Source of the DNA: Kocuria rosea subsp. polaris
GTDB lineage: Bacteria; Actinomycetota; Actinomycetes; Actinomycetales; Micrococcaceae
Length of the DNA stretch: 64,000 bases
Assembly: GCA_023896275.1 (NCBI GenBank)
Contig: MLDA01000016.1
Location: 44,491 to 108,490 of the forward strand
Reading direction: 5' to 3'
Shown: in pieces, positions 24,403 to 33,078 of the stretch
How the letters are laid out: each line of letters opens with the position of its first letter
Position numbering within the stretch: position 1 is the stretch's first letter
The notes under the pieces: model-generated
The model's input: only the letters and a program-made list of their open reading frames with translations
What the model was told of the DNA's origin: nothing
The model's database searches: none
Program-made: the position numbers and the translations under genes

Positions 24403-25814
24403 TCCCGACCCCCACCACCGACCTGACGGACGGCCAGGTGTTCGACGCGGTCGGCATCGGCGCCGGTCCGTTCAACCTCAGCTTCGCCGCGCTCGCGACG
24501 GGCGCCCCGGACCTGCGCGTGGCCGTGTTCGACTCCGCCGCCGACTTCACGTGGCACCCCGGCATGATGCTGCCCGGCACGCACCTACAGGTCCCCTTCA
24601 TGGCGGACCTCGTCACGCTCGCGGACCCGAGCAACGAGTACAGCTTCCTGAACCATCTCAAGGCCTCCGGCCGCCTCTACCCCTTCTACATCCGGGAGAA
24701 CTTCTATGCGCTGCGCCGCGAATACAGCGACTACCTGCGCTGGGCGGCGCACCGGCTGGACTCGGTGCGCTTCGCGCACGCGGTCACGGACGTCACCCAC
24801 GCCGACGGCTCCTATCGGGTCACCGTGCAGACGCCTGCGGGCACACGCACGGTCCGCGCGCTGAACCTCGTGCTCGGCACGGGCACCCAGCCGTGGGTTC
24901 CCGACACGGTGGACCCGGTGGCGCTGGCCACGGGCGACGCCTTCCACACCAGCGAGTACACGCACCGGCGAGCGCAGCTGAACGACCGGCACCGGATCGC
25001 CGTCGTCGGCAGCGGCCAGTCGGCGGCCGAGGTCGTCGCGGACCTGCTCGAGAACTGGGTGGACACGCCCCACGAGGAGACGGGTGAGCCGCGCGAGCTG
25101 GTCTGGATGACGCGCTCGCCGCGATTCTTCCCGCTCGAGTACACCAAGCTCACCCTCGAGATGACCTCACCCGAATACATCGACCATTTCCACGCGCTGC
25201 CGACCTCGCGCCGCGACGCCCTGGGCGCGGCGCAGAAGGGCCTCTACAAGGGCATCAACGCCGATTTGATCGACCACATCCACGAGCTCATGTACGTGCG
25301 CGACGTCGAGTCGGCCCCGGGGCGCGTGCGCCTCATGGCGGCCACGTCGCTCGACACGCTGACCTCCCGCGTCGACGGACTGCGGCTGAACGTGCACAAC
25401 GACGACGACGGCGGCGCGCACGCCCTCGACGTCGACACCACCGTGCTCGCCACCGGGTACGGCTACCGCGAACCCGACTTCCTCGCCGGGATCGAGGACC
25501 GCATCCGCCGGCTGCCCGACGGCCGCTTCGACGTGGACCGCGAGTACTCGATCGGCGTCCACTCCGACGTCCTGGTCCAGAACGCCGAGCTGCACACGCA
25601 CGGCTTCACCGCCCCGGACCTCGGCATGGGCGCCTACCGCAACTCCGTGATCATCAACCGGATCGCCTCCCGCGAGGTCTATCCGGTGGAGCGGCGCATC
25701 GCGTACCAGGAGTTCGGCTCCCCCGCCCGCATGTCAGACCAGTACGACGACGCAGCACCCGCCAGCGCGCCCGCCGAGGCCGGCGCCGCACCCCGCCAGG
25801 AGGCCACCCGATGA
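24399..25814 (+). CDS. desB: Diamine N-monooxygenase (DesB-like, IucD/SidA family)
   Basis: A 471-residue flavin-dependent N-hydroxylating monooxygenase. The FAD motif GIGAGPFNLS is at about residues 18-27 and the NADPH motif VVGSGQSAAEV near 203. The family runs LQVPFMADLVTLADP, YSFLNHLKASGRLYPFY and TVLATGYGYREPDFL are present. In desferrioxamine assembly this enzyme N-hydroxylates cadaverine. It overlaps desA and the fused desC-desD gene by ATGA at both ends, so all three are translated together. The C-terminus ends in an alanine-rich tail (about residues 440-471), which is unremarkable. Iron regulation is inferred from the box upstream of desA. Confidence 0.9.
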   Translation: MIPTPTTDLTDGQVFDAVGIGAGPFNLSFAALATGAPDLRVAVFDSAADFTWHPGMMLPGTHLQVPFMADLVTLADPSNEYSFLNHLKASGRLYPFYIRENFYALRREYSDYLRWAAHRLDSVRFAHAVTDVTHADGSYRVTVQTPAGTRTVRALNLVLGTGTQPWVPDTVDPVALATGDAFHTSEYTHRRAQLNDRHRIAVVGSGQSAAEVVADLLENWVDTPHEETGEPRELVWMTRSPRFFPLEYTKLTLEMTSPEYIDHFHALPTSRRDALGAAQKGLYKGINADLIDHIHELMYVRDVESAPGRVRLMAATSLDTLTSRVDGLRLNVHNDDDGGAHALDVDTTVLATGYGYREPDFLAGIEDRIRRLPDGRFDVDREYSIGVHSDVLVQNAELHTHGFTAPDLGMGAYRNSVIINRIASREVYPVERRIAYQEFGSPARMSDQYDDAAPASAPAEAGAAPRQEATR

Positions 25815-28210
25815 CCATCACGAGCGAGACCACCCCCAGCCCCGCGCCCGCCAGCACCGGCGCGACAACGCCGTCGTTCACCTTCCGCCCCGTCCAGCCG
25901 CAGGCCGATGCGACCCTGCTGCACGGCTGGATCGCGACCGAGCACGCCCGCTTCTGGGGCATGCCCACCGCCACCGAGGCCGAGGTGCGCGCCGAGTACG
26001 AGCGTCTCGACGCCGACGTGCATCACCGCGCGCTGATCGCCGAGCGGGACGGCGTGCCGCAGTTCCTGGCCGAGATCTACGACCCGGCGCACTCGCAGCT
26101 GGCCGGGCAGTACGCGCACCGCGACGGCGACGCCGGCCTGCACCTGCTGCTGCCGGCCGCTGACTCCCCGGTGCCCGGCTTCAGCGAGGCGGCCATGACC
26201 GCGGCGCTCACCCACGTCTTCTCGGACCCGTCCGTGACGCGCGTGGTCGTGGAACCGGACGCCGCGAACACGGCCGTGCACGCGCTGAACTCCCGGGTCG
26301 GTTTCCGCCCGTTCGGCCGCGTCGACCTGCCGCCGTTCGGCTCCGAACCGGCCAAGCGCGCACTGCTGTCCTTCTGCGACCGCTACGACTTCGCCCGCGC
26401 CACCGGTGCCGCCTCCACCATCGCCGCGCACCTGGACCCGCAGCGCTGGGCCGCCGCCAACCGGCACGTCGTCGCGAAGGCGATCGGCGAGTTCGCCCAC
26501 GAGCGCATCTTCGAACCCGAGGCGACGGGCGGCGGAACGTACGTGCTGCGCGGGACCGGACGCGACGGCGTCGTGCACGAATTCTCCTTCGCCGCGACGC
26601 GGCACCTGCTCAACCACTGGCGCGTGGACGCGGACTCGCTCACCCACACGGCCGGCGGGGTGGCGCAGAACGTCGACGCGCAGGAGTTCGCCGTCCAGTT
26701 CCAGACGGTGCTGGGCATCTCCGACGCGCAGCTTCCGACGTACGTCGAGGAGCTCGGCTCGACGCTGGCCAGCCACTGCTACAAGCAGCTGCACTCCACC
26801 GCCACGGCCGCCGAGCTCGCCGCCGGCACCGGCGAACCGATGGTCGACTTCCAGCGCATCGAGGCGGCGATGACCGAGGGGCACCCGTGCTTCGTGGCCA
26901 ACAACGGCCGGCTCGGGCTCGGGGCGCAGGACTACCTGAACTATGCGCCGGAGACCGGGAGCGCGGTGCCGATCGAGTGGGTGGCGCTGCACGCCTCCCG
27001 CGCCCGGTACGACGCGGTCCAGGGGCTGAGCCACCGCGACCTGCTGACCGCCGAACTCGGCGTCACCACGCTCCGCGCGTTCGACGCACGCCTGGCCGCA
27101 GCGCTCGCCGGCACGGACCTGGATCCGGCGGACTACCTGTACCTGCCGGTGCACCCGTGGCAGTGGGAGCACCGCCTGGCCGTGACGTTCGCCCCGGACG
27201 TGGCGACGCGGCGGATGGTGCACCTCGGCGCCGGCGAGGACCTCTACCAGCCGCAGCAGTCGATCCGGACGTTCTTCAACCGGACCAGCCCCGAGAAGTG
27301 GTACGTCAAGACCGCCCTGTCGGTGGTCAACATGGGATTCCTGCGCGGGCTCAGCGCGAAGTACATGGAGTCGACGCCGGCGATCAACGAGTGGCTCGAG
27401 GAGGTCGTGGCCTCCGATGCCGAGCTGCACGAGCGCCGCGTCGAGCTGCTCAAGGAGGTCGCCGCCGTCGGCTACCGGAGCCCGCTCTTCGAGTCCGCAA
27501 CGGATACTACGAGCGCGTACCGGAAGATGCTGGCCGCGCTGTGGCGGGAGTCGCCGGCCGAGCGTATCGGCGAGGACGAGCAGCTGGCCACCATGGCGTC
27601 CCTGCTGCACGTCGACGCCGACGGCAACTCGCTGGCAGCGGCGATGATCCGCCGGTCGGGGGTGGGCGCGGAGGCGTGGCTGCAGTGCTACCTCGACGCG
27701 TATCTGGTCCCGCTCGTGCACCTGCTGGCGCGCTACGACCTGGTCTTCATGCCGCACGGCGAGAACATCATCCTGGTCACCCGCGACGGCCTGCCGGACC
27801 GGATGCTCATGAAGGACCTGGCGGAGGAGGTCGCGGTCATCGGGCCGAGGACCCCGCTGCCGGAGGGCATCGAGCGCATCCGCGTGGACGTGCCGGCCGA
27901 GGAGCGGGTCTTCTCGATCTTCACGGACGTCTTCGACTGCTTCTTCCGGTTCCTCGCACCCCTGCTCGCGGCCGAGTCGCTGATCTCCGAGGAGGAGTTC
28001 TGGGGCGTCGTCGGTGAGCGGCTGCGCGCCTACCGGGAGCGGAACCCGGAGCTCGCGGCCGACTTCGACGAACTCGGTCTCTTCGCCGACGAGTTCGCGC
28101 TCTCGTGCCTGAACCGGCTGCAGCTGCGCAACAACCAGCAGATGCTGGACCTGGGCGACCAGGCCGCCGGGCTCATCTACGCGGGCACGCTGGAGAACCC
28201 GATCGCTTAG
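25811..28210 (+). CDS. desCD: Fused N-acyltransferase / IucA-IucC siderophore synthetase (DesC-DesD)
   Basis: A 799-residue protein joining two activities that are separate genes in Streptomyces. Residues about 20-190 are a GNAT acyltransferase of the IucB/DesC type (FRPVQPQADATLLHGWIATEHARFWGM; VVEPDAANTAVHALNSRVGFRPFGRVDLP). Residues about 205-790 are a NIS synthetase of the IucA/IucC/DesD type, with VHPWQWEH near 447, AKYMESTPAINEWL near 515 and PHGENIILV near 648. The first part would acylate the hydroxamate amine, probably with acetyl- or succinyl-CoA, and the second would oligomerise and close the ring. The gene ends the operon. A duplicated hairpin element follows the stop. The fusion is seen directly; the product, a desferrioxamine-like compound, is inferred. 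Confidence 0.9.
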   Translation: MTITSETTPSPAPASTGATTPSFTFRPVQPQADATLLHGWIATEHARFWGMPTATEAEVRAEYERLDADVHHRALIAERDGVPQFLAEIYDPAHSQLAGQYAHRDGDAGLHLLLPAADSPVPGFSEAAMTAALTHVFSDPSVTRVVVEPDAANTAVHALNSRVGFRPFGRVDLPPFGSEPAKRALLSFCDRYDFARATGAASTIAAHLDPQRWAAANRHVVAKAIGEFAHERIFEPEATGGGTYVLRGTGRDGVVHEFSFAATRHLLNHWRVDADSLTHTAGGVAQNVDAQEFAVQFQTVLGISDAQLPTYVEELGSTLASHCYKQLHSTATAAELAAGTGEPMVDFQRIEAAMTEGHPCFVANNGRLGLGAQDYLNYAPETGSAVPIEWVALHASRARYDAVQGLSHRDLLTAELGVTTLRAFDARLAAALAGTDLDPADYLYLPVHPWQWEHRLAVTFAPDVATRRMVHLGAGEDLYQPQQSIRTFFNRTSPEKWYVKTALSVVNMGFLRGLSAKYMESTPAINEWLEEVVASDAELHERRVELLKEVAAVGYRSPLFESATDTTSAYRKMLAALWRESPAERIGEDEQLATMASLLHVDADGNSLAAAMIRRSGVGAEAWLQCYLDAYLVPLVHLLARYDLVFMPHGENIILVTRDGLPDRMLMKDLAEEVAVIGPRTPLPEGIERIRVDVPAEERVFSIFTDVFDCFFRFLAPLLAAESLISEEEFWGVVGERLRAYRERNPELAADFDELGLFADEFALSCLNRLQLRNNQQMLDLGDQAAGLIYAGTLENPIA

Positions 28211-28231
28211 CCGGGCGGCCCAGCGCGGCTG

Positions 28232-28283
28232 CGCAACGACGAGTGGTGGTCCGAAACGAATTCGGGCCGCCACTTCTCATTGC
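28232..28283. repeat. 52-bp palindromic element, copy A
   Basis: An imperfect stem of about 20 bp built from CGCAACGA/TC-TTGC ends and a GTGG...CCGAA/TTCGG...CCAC centre around a short loop. It sits between the convergent desCD and M16 genes and should act as a bidirectional terminator. Copy B at 29885-29936 has the same length and differs at five positions. Confidence 0.85.
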
Positions 28284-28309
28284 CGAACAGCGCGTGAGCG
28301 CACCAGTTC

Positions 28310-29824
28310 CTAAGGGGCGTCCTCGTCGATCACCTGGAGTCGCTTCGGCACGCGTTCGAGAATCATCCGCACGGCCTGGCTGCCTCGTCGGAAGGTCGCC
28401 GTGATGAATCCAAGTTCGAAGCCCTCCGCGGTACGTATCGTGAGGCTCTCCGGCACGTCGCCATCGTCGAAGAGCTCGACCCCGACGATGTCTTCCCATG
28501 GCACCAGCGTCGAATCACCGCCGAGACACGCGTAGAGCCCGGAGTCTCCGATGATCAACTCTGTCGAGCGCGGTTCCCGGTTGATACGGCCCAGGAGCGA
28601 GCGCCCGAAGGAGACACCTTCGATCCGTTCTGCCGGGCGCGGCAGCCGAAGCGGCGCCAGGTGACCACGGGTCGGGTCCGTCTCCTCGTCGAGAGCCTCC
28701 TCCGGCAGACCGGCCATCAGTGTCCGTTCCAGCTGCGCGAAACACTCCCGGACAGCGGAAGGCGTCCGGCTCTCTAGCGCCGAGGCGATGGCACGTGGTC
28801 CGCTCGGGGATTCCCCGAACAGACCGCAGAAAGCCGTGGCGAACCCTAGGTCGACGTATTCTTCCGGTTCTTCGAGCTCGTGCTCCATCTGGGCCAGGGC
28901 CGCCTCGACGTCGCCGTCGGACGGCCCGCTGTCGCGCATCTGCCTCAGCGCCTTCAATGCGTGTTTCAAGACGCGCACCGCGTTCTGGGGGCGCACGTCG
29001 AATGCGAGCGTCACCAGATCCTCCTCGGCGGAGAGCTGAATCTGATCGGCATCGACGCCATAGATCAGGCCGTCGGTTGCCCGGAGTTCGCGAAGAAGCC
29101 GCCGCGTCAGACACTGCAGGAGTCCCGTTCGCAGATCGTACAGTTCCGTGCTCGATCCGGCGCTCCTGAAGGACAGGCTCGCCTGCGGAAACTCCGAAAC
29201 ATACTCCCGTGGCCCGTCGACGACGGTCGGCGCCGTCGCGGGGACCTTGTTGCGCCTGCCGGCCGGGAGCGCGGACAGGTCCATGGTCTCGGGCAAACGT
29301 CCGACGCAGAACAGCGTCGCATTCTCGCCGACGAAGTAGGTGCTGGCGAAGGCCGCCACTTCGTCAACTGTCAGGCGTTCCAGCCAACCCTGAGAAGCAC
29401 CGACGACGCCGGCTCCCCGCATTCCTACAGCGTGGACAGCGGCTTCGGCGACGGCGGGTGCGACGGCCGAGGCCGGGCCTTCGGCGCGAATGACTTTCAC
29501 GGCCTTCGAGAGCTCCGCGTCGGAGAATCGCGCCTCGGCGATGCGGCGGAGCGACTGCGCGAGCAGCGTCAGGCTGCCAGCGACCACGTCGGCCGGACCC
29601 GAGAAGTCGAATTGCGTGAGCCGCGATTCGACGGAGCCGTTCGTCGGGTAGACCGGCTCCGGCAGCCCGTCGAGCGCAAGGTGCTCGATGACATGGGTGA
29701 TGCCGGACGTGATGTACGTTTCGTCGCGGGCTCCGACGGCAAACACCAGGGAGGCCTTGACCGGCCCCCGCTGGTCCACCGTGACGACTTGCACGCCCCC
29801 AGCATTGATGGTCTTCGTTGGCAC
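28310..29824 (-). CDS. M16-like metallopeptidase with C-terminal unknown domain
   Basis: A 504-residue protein from GTG 29824, after AGGGGGAAAC. The inverted zinc motif HVIEH (H44, E47, H48) is in THVIEHLALDG, as in M16 peptidases (HxxEH), and a third glutamate candidate is in KVIRAEGPAS near 125. Two M16-like halves fill residues 10-400 with QASLSFRSAG and LLQCLTRRLLRELRATDGLIYGVDAD. A separate C-terminal part (about 415-504: LIIGDSGLYACLGGDSTLVPWEDIVGVEL) looks like a PH-like or unknown domain. It is cytosolic, with no signal peptide. It lies next to an export-type ABC transporter and a two-component system, separated from the ABC genes by copy B of the 52-bp element. A peptide-processing role is plausible but unproven. 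Confidence 0.72.
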   Translation of the reverse strand: MPTKTINAGGVQVVTVDQRGPVKASLVFAVGARDETYITSGITHVIEHLALDGLPEPVYPTNGSVESRLTQFDFSGPADVVAGSLTLLAQSLRRIAEARFSDAELSKAVKVIRAEGPASAVAPAVAEAAVHAVGMRGAGVVGASQGWLERLTVDEVAAFASTYFVGENATLFCVGRLPETMDLSALPAGRRNKVPATAPTVVDGPREYVSEFPQASLSFRSAGSSTELYDLRTGLLQCLTRRLLRELRATDGLIYGVDADQIQLSAEEDLVTLAFDVRPQNAVRVLKHALKALRQMRDSGPSDGDVEAALAQMEHELEEPEEYVDLGFATAFCGLFGESPSGPRAIASALESRTPSAVRECFAQLERTLMAGLPEEALDEETDPTRGHLAPLRLPRPAERIEGVSFGRSLLGRINREPRSTELIIGDSGLYACLGGDSTLVPWEDIVGVELFDDGDVPESLTIRTAEGFELGFITATFRRGSQAVRMILERVPKRLQVIDEDAP

Positions 29825-29884
29825 GTTTCCCCCTGAACTGTCGATCGTGAGCTCTAGCCTAAGCCGGGCACTCGCGCGACCCTC

Positions 29885-29936
29885 CGCAACGACGCGTGGC
29901 GGCCCGAAACGGATTCGGGCCGCCACTTCTCGTTGC
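29885..29936. repeat. 52-bp palindromic element, copy B
   Basis: The same 52-bp element as 28232-28283, with 47 of 52 identical bases. It starts ten bases after the stop of the ABC ATPase gene on the minus strand and would form a strong stem (GTGGCGGCCCGAA with TTCGGGCCGCCAC). A short shared tail (GCGCACC then GTTCCTA) runs into the stop codon in both copies. It is likely the terminator of the ABC operon. Confidence 0.85.
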
Positions 29937-29945
29937 GCACCGTTC

Positions 29946-30647
29946 CTAGAGCACAGCGGCAGACGGGGCTTCGCTGATGAGGCGTCCGTCGACAAGTCTG
30001 ACCGCACCGTGCATCCGCGGCAGATGGACCAAATCGTGAGTGACTAACAGCGTGGAGGTGTCCAATTCGTCTGCTAGACGCATGATGAGATCGATGATGC
30101 TGGCACCGCGCTCTTGGTCGAGCGCACTAGTCGGTTCGTCGACGAGCAACACGCTCGGATCGTTCATCAGCGCGCGGGCGATGTTGACGCGTTGGCGCTG
30201 ACCTCCGGATAGCTGGTGCGGCCGTTTGCCGCGATAGTCGCCGAGACCGACCGCATCCAGCAGCCCATCCGCCCTCGATTCGGCCGCACTCCGTTTTCTC
30301 CTGGCGGCCTTCCCGCCCAGCTCATTCATGACCGTGAGCTGCTCGTGTGCTGTCAGCGACGGAATGAGGTTCGACTGCTGGAACACGATCCCGATTTCGC
30401 GCAGACGCAATTCCGCAGCTTCAACCGGGCTGGACCCGACGACGTCGACGCCGTTGATGCGCACGCTTCCCGAATCCGGACGAATCAGCGTGGCGGCGAC
30501 CGCCAACAAACTCGATTTTCCGGAACCGCTGGGGCCAGTGATACCCGTGACGGTTCCGGGATGGGCAGTGAGCGAGACATGATCGACGGCGGTCACGCGG
30601 GACTCGCCATCGGGAAAGGTCAAGGTGATGTTCTCTAGTTCAATCAA
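29946..30647 (-). CDS. ABC transporter ATP-binding protein (MacB/LolD type)
   Basis: A 233-residue ATPase with all ABC motifs: Walker A GPSGSGKSS near 39-47, Q-loop FQQSNLIPS, signature LSGGQRQRVNIARAL, and Walker B LLVDEPTSALD with the H-loop LLVTHDL. This is the MacB/LolD type that powers FtsX-like permeases and usually exports peptides, drugs or lipoproteins. It starts at TTG 30647, overlapping the permease stop as TTGA, so the two are coupled. The 52-bp hairpin follows its stop. The transporter is divergent from a sensor kinase/response regulator pair, typical of a stress- or peptide-sensing export unit. Confidence 0.9.
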   Translation of the reverse strand: MIELENITLTFPDGESRVTAVDHVSLTAHPGTVTGITGPSGSGKSSLLAVAATLIRPDSGSVRINGVDVVGSSPVEAAELRLREIGIVFQQSNLIPSLTAHEQLTVMNELGGKAARRKRSAAESRADGLLDAVGLGDYRGKRPHQLSGGQRQRVNIARALMNDPSVLLVDEPTSALDQERGASIIDLIMRLADELDTSTLLVTHDLVHLPRMHGAVRLVDGRLISEAPSAAVL

Positions 30648-31714
30648 CGGTTGCTCCCGAGGGCTGTGAGGGGGTCGGCAGAGGTGATGGACCGCAGGGC
30701 GAACGCAGCGCCGGCGAGCCCGAGCACGATCATGATCGCTCCGGGCACGAGAGTCGTCAGCGGACTGAGCAGGAAGGGCAGCGCGTTGCCCGCCAGGATC
30801 CCGAGGAGGACCACGAGTGCGAGACCGGCGGTAATTCCCAAGACGAGGACCAGAAGCGCTTGGCCGAGAGCATCTAACACCAGCGCTCTGGTGCTCGCGC
30901 CGAGAGCCTTGAGCACGGCGATATCACCCTTGCGTTGCATCGTCCAGACGGTGAAGAACGCGCCGATGACAAGGCCGGAGATACCGAAGAGCATGCTGAC
31001 CATGAGAACAAGCGACCCGATCTCCGATTGGAAGGCGCTCAGTGCCGTCAGCGAGCTGAGCTTGGTTTCCGAGACGGTGCCCTGCGCGCCATCACCCGCC
31101 GACCAATCGGAGTCGCCGCTGACGGCCAAGACGGTCGCGAACGCATCCGGGCTGCCCGTAGCGGCGGCGAACGCCTGCCAGTCTTCGAGGGTCATGCGCA
31201 CCACGGGCGTGTGGCTGTACCAATCGTCGCCGCCAATGCTGCTGACGGAAAAGGTCTGCCCAGCGACCGACACCTCGTCCCCGAGCCCGACGTCGAGGTC
31301 ATTCGCGGCCGGTGCGGAGAGTCCTAGTTCGCCGTTCTGCGCTGGCGCGTCAACGGCATCTCCCGGTCCGACACCGAAAATCGCGATGGCGGCTTGCCCC
31401 GCCGCCGATTCGGCCCGGGTCTGGCTGATGCCGAGCGGTTGCACCGCCGTGACCGCGTCGACATCGGCCCAGCCCTGGGCTTGGGCCTCGGTCACCTCCG
31501 AATCCGAGAAGCTGACGTCGGCACCGGCGACAGCGGGCGCAGAGAAGACGATGCGGTCCGCCTGCACGGCGAGTAGCCCCGACACGTTCTGTGTGGCGAG
31601 ACCCCCGGTGAGGCCGCTGAGGAAACCGACGAGCAGCGTGATGAGCCCGACGACGGTACTGATAAGAACGAATCGCCCTCTGGCGAAACGAAGGTCGCGC
31701 AGCGCGACAAACAT
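30644..31714 (-). CDS. FtsX/MacB-like ABC transporter permease
   Basis: A 356-residue permease of the FtsX-like family. One segment near the N-terminus (FVLISTVVGLITLLVGFLSGL) is followed by a large extracytoplasmic domain (about residues 40-215, rich in Ala and Gly). Three more segments follow, with the conserved loop RKGDIAVLKALGASTRALVLDALGQALLV. The start at 31714 (MFVALRDLRF) follows AAAGGACACCACC. It works with the coupled ATPase downstream. The large outer domain suggests export or mechanotransmission of a peptide or lipid-linked substrate. The intergenic region upstream is shared with the divergent two-component system. Confidence 0.88.
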   Translation of the reverse strand: MFVALRDLRFARGRFVLISTVVGLITLLVGFLSGLTGGLATQNVSGLLAVQADRIVFSAPAVAGADVSFSDSEVTEAQAQGWADVDAVTAVQPLGISQTRAESAAGQAAIAIFGVGPGDAVDAPAQNGELGLSAPAANDLDVGLGDEVSVAGQTFSVSSIGGDDWYSHTPVVRMTLEDWQAFAAATGSPDAFATVLAVSGDSDWSAGDGAQGTVSETKLSSLTALSAFQSEIGSLVLMVSMLFGISGLVIGAFFTVWTMQRKGDIAVLKALGASTRALVLDALGQALLVLVLGITAGLALVVLLGILAGNALPFLLSPLTTLVPGAIMIVLGLAGAAFALRSITSADPLTALGSNR

Positions 31715-31881
31715 GGTGGTGTCCTTTCTGACCACCAGCTGTGGTGGCCAGAACAACTCTTCCGTTCCGAGCGGCCCGCGTCATCGGCCGCGGGTACGGC
31801 CTCGTCCGCCGGGAAGGTGGAGCACACGGTCGTACTTTCGGACGATGCCTCGACGGTGGCGCCTCCCGTAGGATTCGGGCT

Positions 31882-33078
31882 ATGGTCCGCAGCCCGTCAC
31901 GTCCCGTCTTCGTCTGGCTGCGCACGGGTCTCCACGGAGTCGTCCTCGGGCTCACGATCCTGGTGATCGCCCGTTCGGTACTGGTCCCCGGCGGCGGCGC
32001 CGCCGTCGTACTTCTGTCGGTTCTCTTCCTCTGCGTGTACGGTGCCGGCGCCGCCGTCATCGCCACCCACCGCTCCCCGCGGACCGCCTGGTCTCTGGCC
32101 TGGACCGGCGTCCTCACCTGCTTGTGGGCACTCCTGATGTCGCTGACCCCGGAGGCGGCGTATCTGGTCTTCCCGCTGTTCTTCCTGTACTTGCATCTCC
32201 TCGGGCGGCTGTGGGGTACGACTGCGATCCTGGCGTCGGCGACTCTGACGATCTACGTCCTCGCTGCCCACAGCGGCTGGTCAGTCGGTGGCGTCGTCGG
32301 ACCTTTGGTCGGCGCCGCCGTCGCCCTGCTCATCGGATTCGGCTACCAGGCGTTGGCCCGCGAGGCGGAAGAACGCGAGGCCCTCATGCGGGAGCTGCTG
32401 GAGACCCGCGACCAGCTCTCCGCCGCCGAACGCGAGGCCGGCATGCTGGGCGAACGCTCCCGCCTCGCGCGCGAAATCCACGACACGCTGGCCCAGGGGC
32501 TCTCGAGCATCCAGATGCTGCTTCACGCCGCCGAGCGCTCGGACCCGGAACGCGCCGGCCTGGATCACATCAGGCTCGCCCGGGAGACCGCCGCCGCCAA
32601 CCTCGCCGACGCACGTCGCTTCATCCGCGAGCTCAGCCCGCCCGAACTTCAGGACCAGGGGCTGGGCAGTGCGCTGCGGCGGATGGCGCAGGCTCGTTGG
32701 TCCCGCCCCGGGCTCGAGGTCACGGTGCGGGTCTCCGATACCCTCCCGCTGCCCATGCACCTGAAAACCGCGCTACTGCGCATCGCGCAGGGCGCCATGG
32801 CCAACGTCATCCAGCACGCCGAGGCGAGCTCCGCGACGATCGAACTGGTCGCGGAGGACGGTCGCCTCCGGTTCTCCATCATCGACGACGGCACGGGCTT
32901 CGTCCCGGACCGGCCGGGTGCTCGTCCGCAGGGCCGTTCAGACTCGTTCGGCCTACGAGCCACCGAGGAGCGAGTCGAGCAGCTGGGAGGCACGGTGAAG
33001 ATCCAGTCCTCGCCACACGGCGGCACAACCCTCACGGTCGAGCTGGACACGGACATGGACATGGAGGAACCGACGTGA
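31882..33078 (+). CDS. Sensor histidine kinase, NarL/DesK-LiaS type
   Basis: A 398-residue membrane histidine kinase. Residues 15-155 carry about five hydrophobic segments with almost no outer loops, an intramembrane-sensing layout. The HisKA_3 box is RLAREIHDTLAQGLSSIQ with H200 as phosphoacceptor, and the ATPase domain has NVIQHAEAS, DDGTGF and SFGLRATEERVEQLGGTV. The start at 31882 is supported by the start of the hydrophobic region and AGGATT upstream; the longer frame is not needed. It overlaps the regulator gene by GTGA. Such pairs often sense envelope stress or exported peptides and regulate a neighbouring ABC transporter, which is divergent here. Confidence 0.88.
   Translation: MVRSPSRPVFVWLRTGLHGVVLGLTILVIARSVLVPGGGAAVVLLSVLFLCVYGAGAAVIATHRSPRTAWSLAWTGVLTCLWALLMSLTPEAAYLVFPLFFLYLHLLGRLWGTTAILASATLTIYVLAAHSGWSVGGVVGPLVGAAVALLIGFGYQALAREAEEREALMRELLETRDQLSAAEREAGMLGERSRLAREIHDTLAQGLSSIQMLLHAAERSDPERAGLDHIRLARETAAANLADARRFIRELSPPELQDQGLGSALRRMAQARWSRPGLEVTVRVSDTLPLPMHLKTALLRIAQGAMANVIQHAEASSATIELVAEDGRLRFSIIDDGTGFVPDRPGARPQGRSDSFGLRATEERVEQLGGTVKIQSSPHGGTTLTVELDTDMDMEEPT

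Noticed and set aside
25679..28273. A minus-strand open frame of over 800 codons opposite desCD
   Set aside because: It is antisense to a clearly recognised siderophore synthetase; its composition (Val/Arg/Gly/His-rich) is typical of GC shadow frames.
31726..31743. CCACCAGCTGTGGTGG-like symmetry near the ABC permease start
   Set aside because: The arms are GC-rich, imperfect and overlap the translation start region; it is not distinctive enough to call an operator.
28211..31881. Search for a RiPP precursor peptide near the M16/ABC genes
   Set aside because: The gaps at 28211-28309, 29825-29945 and 31715-31881 hold no short frame with a ribosome binding site and leader/core layout.
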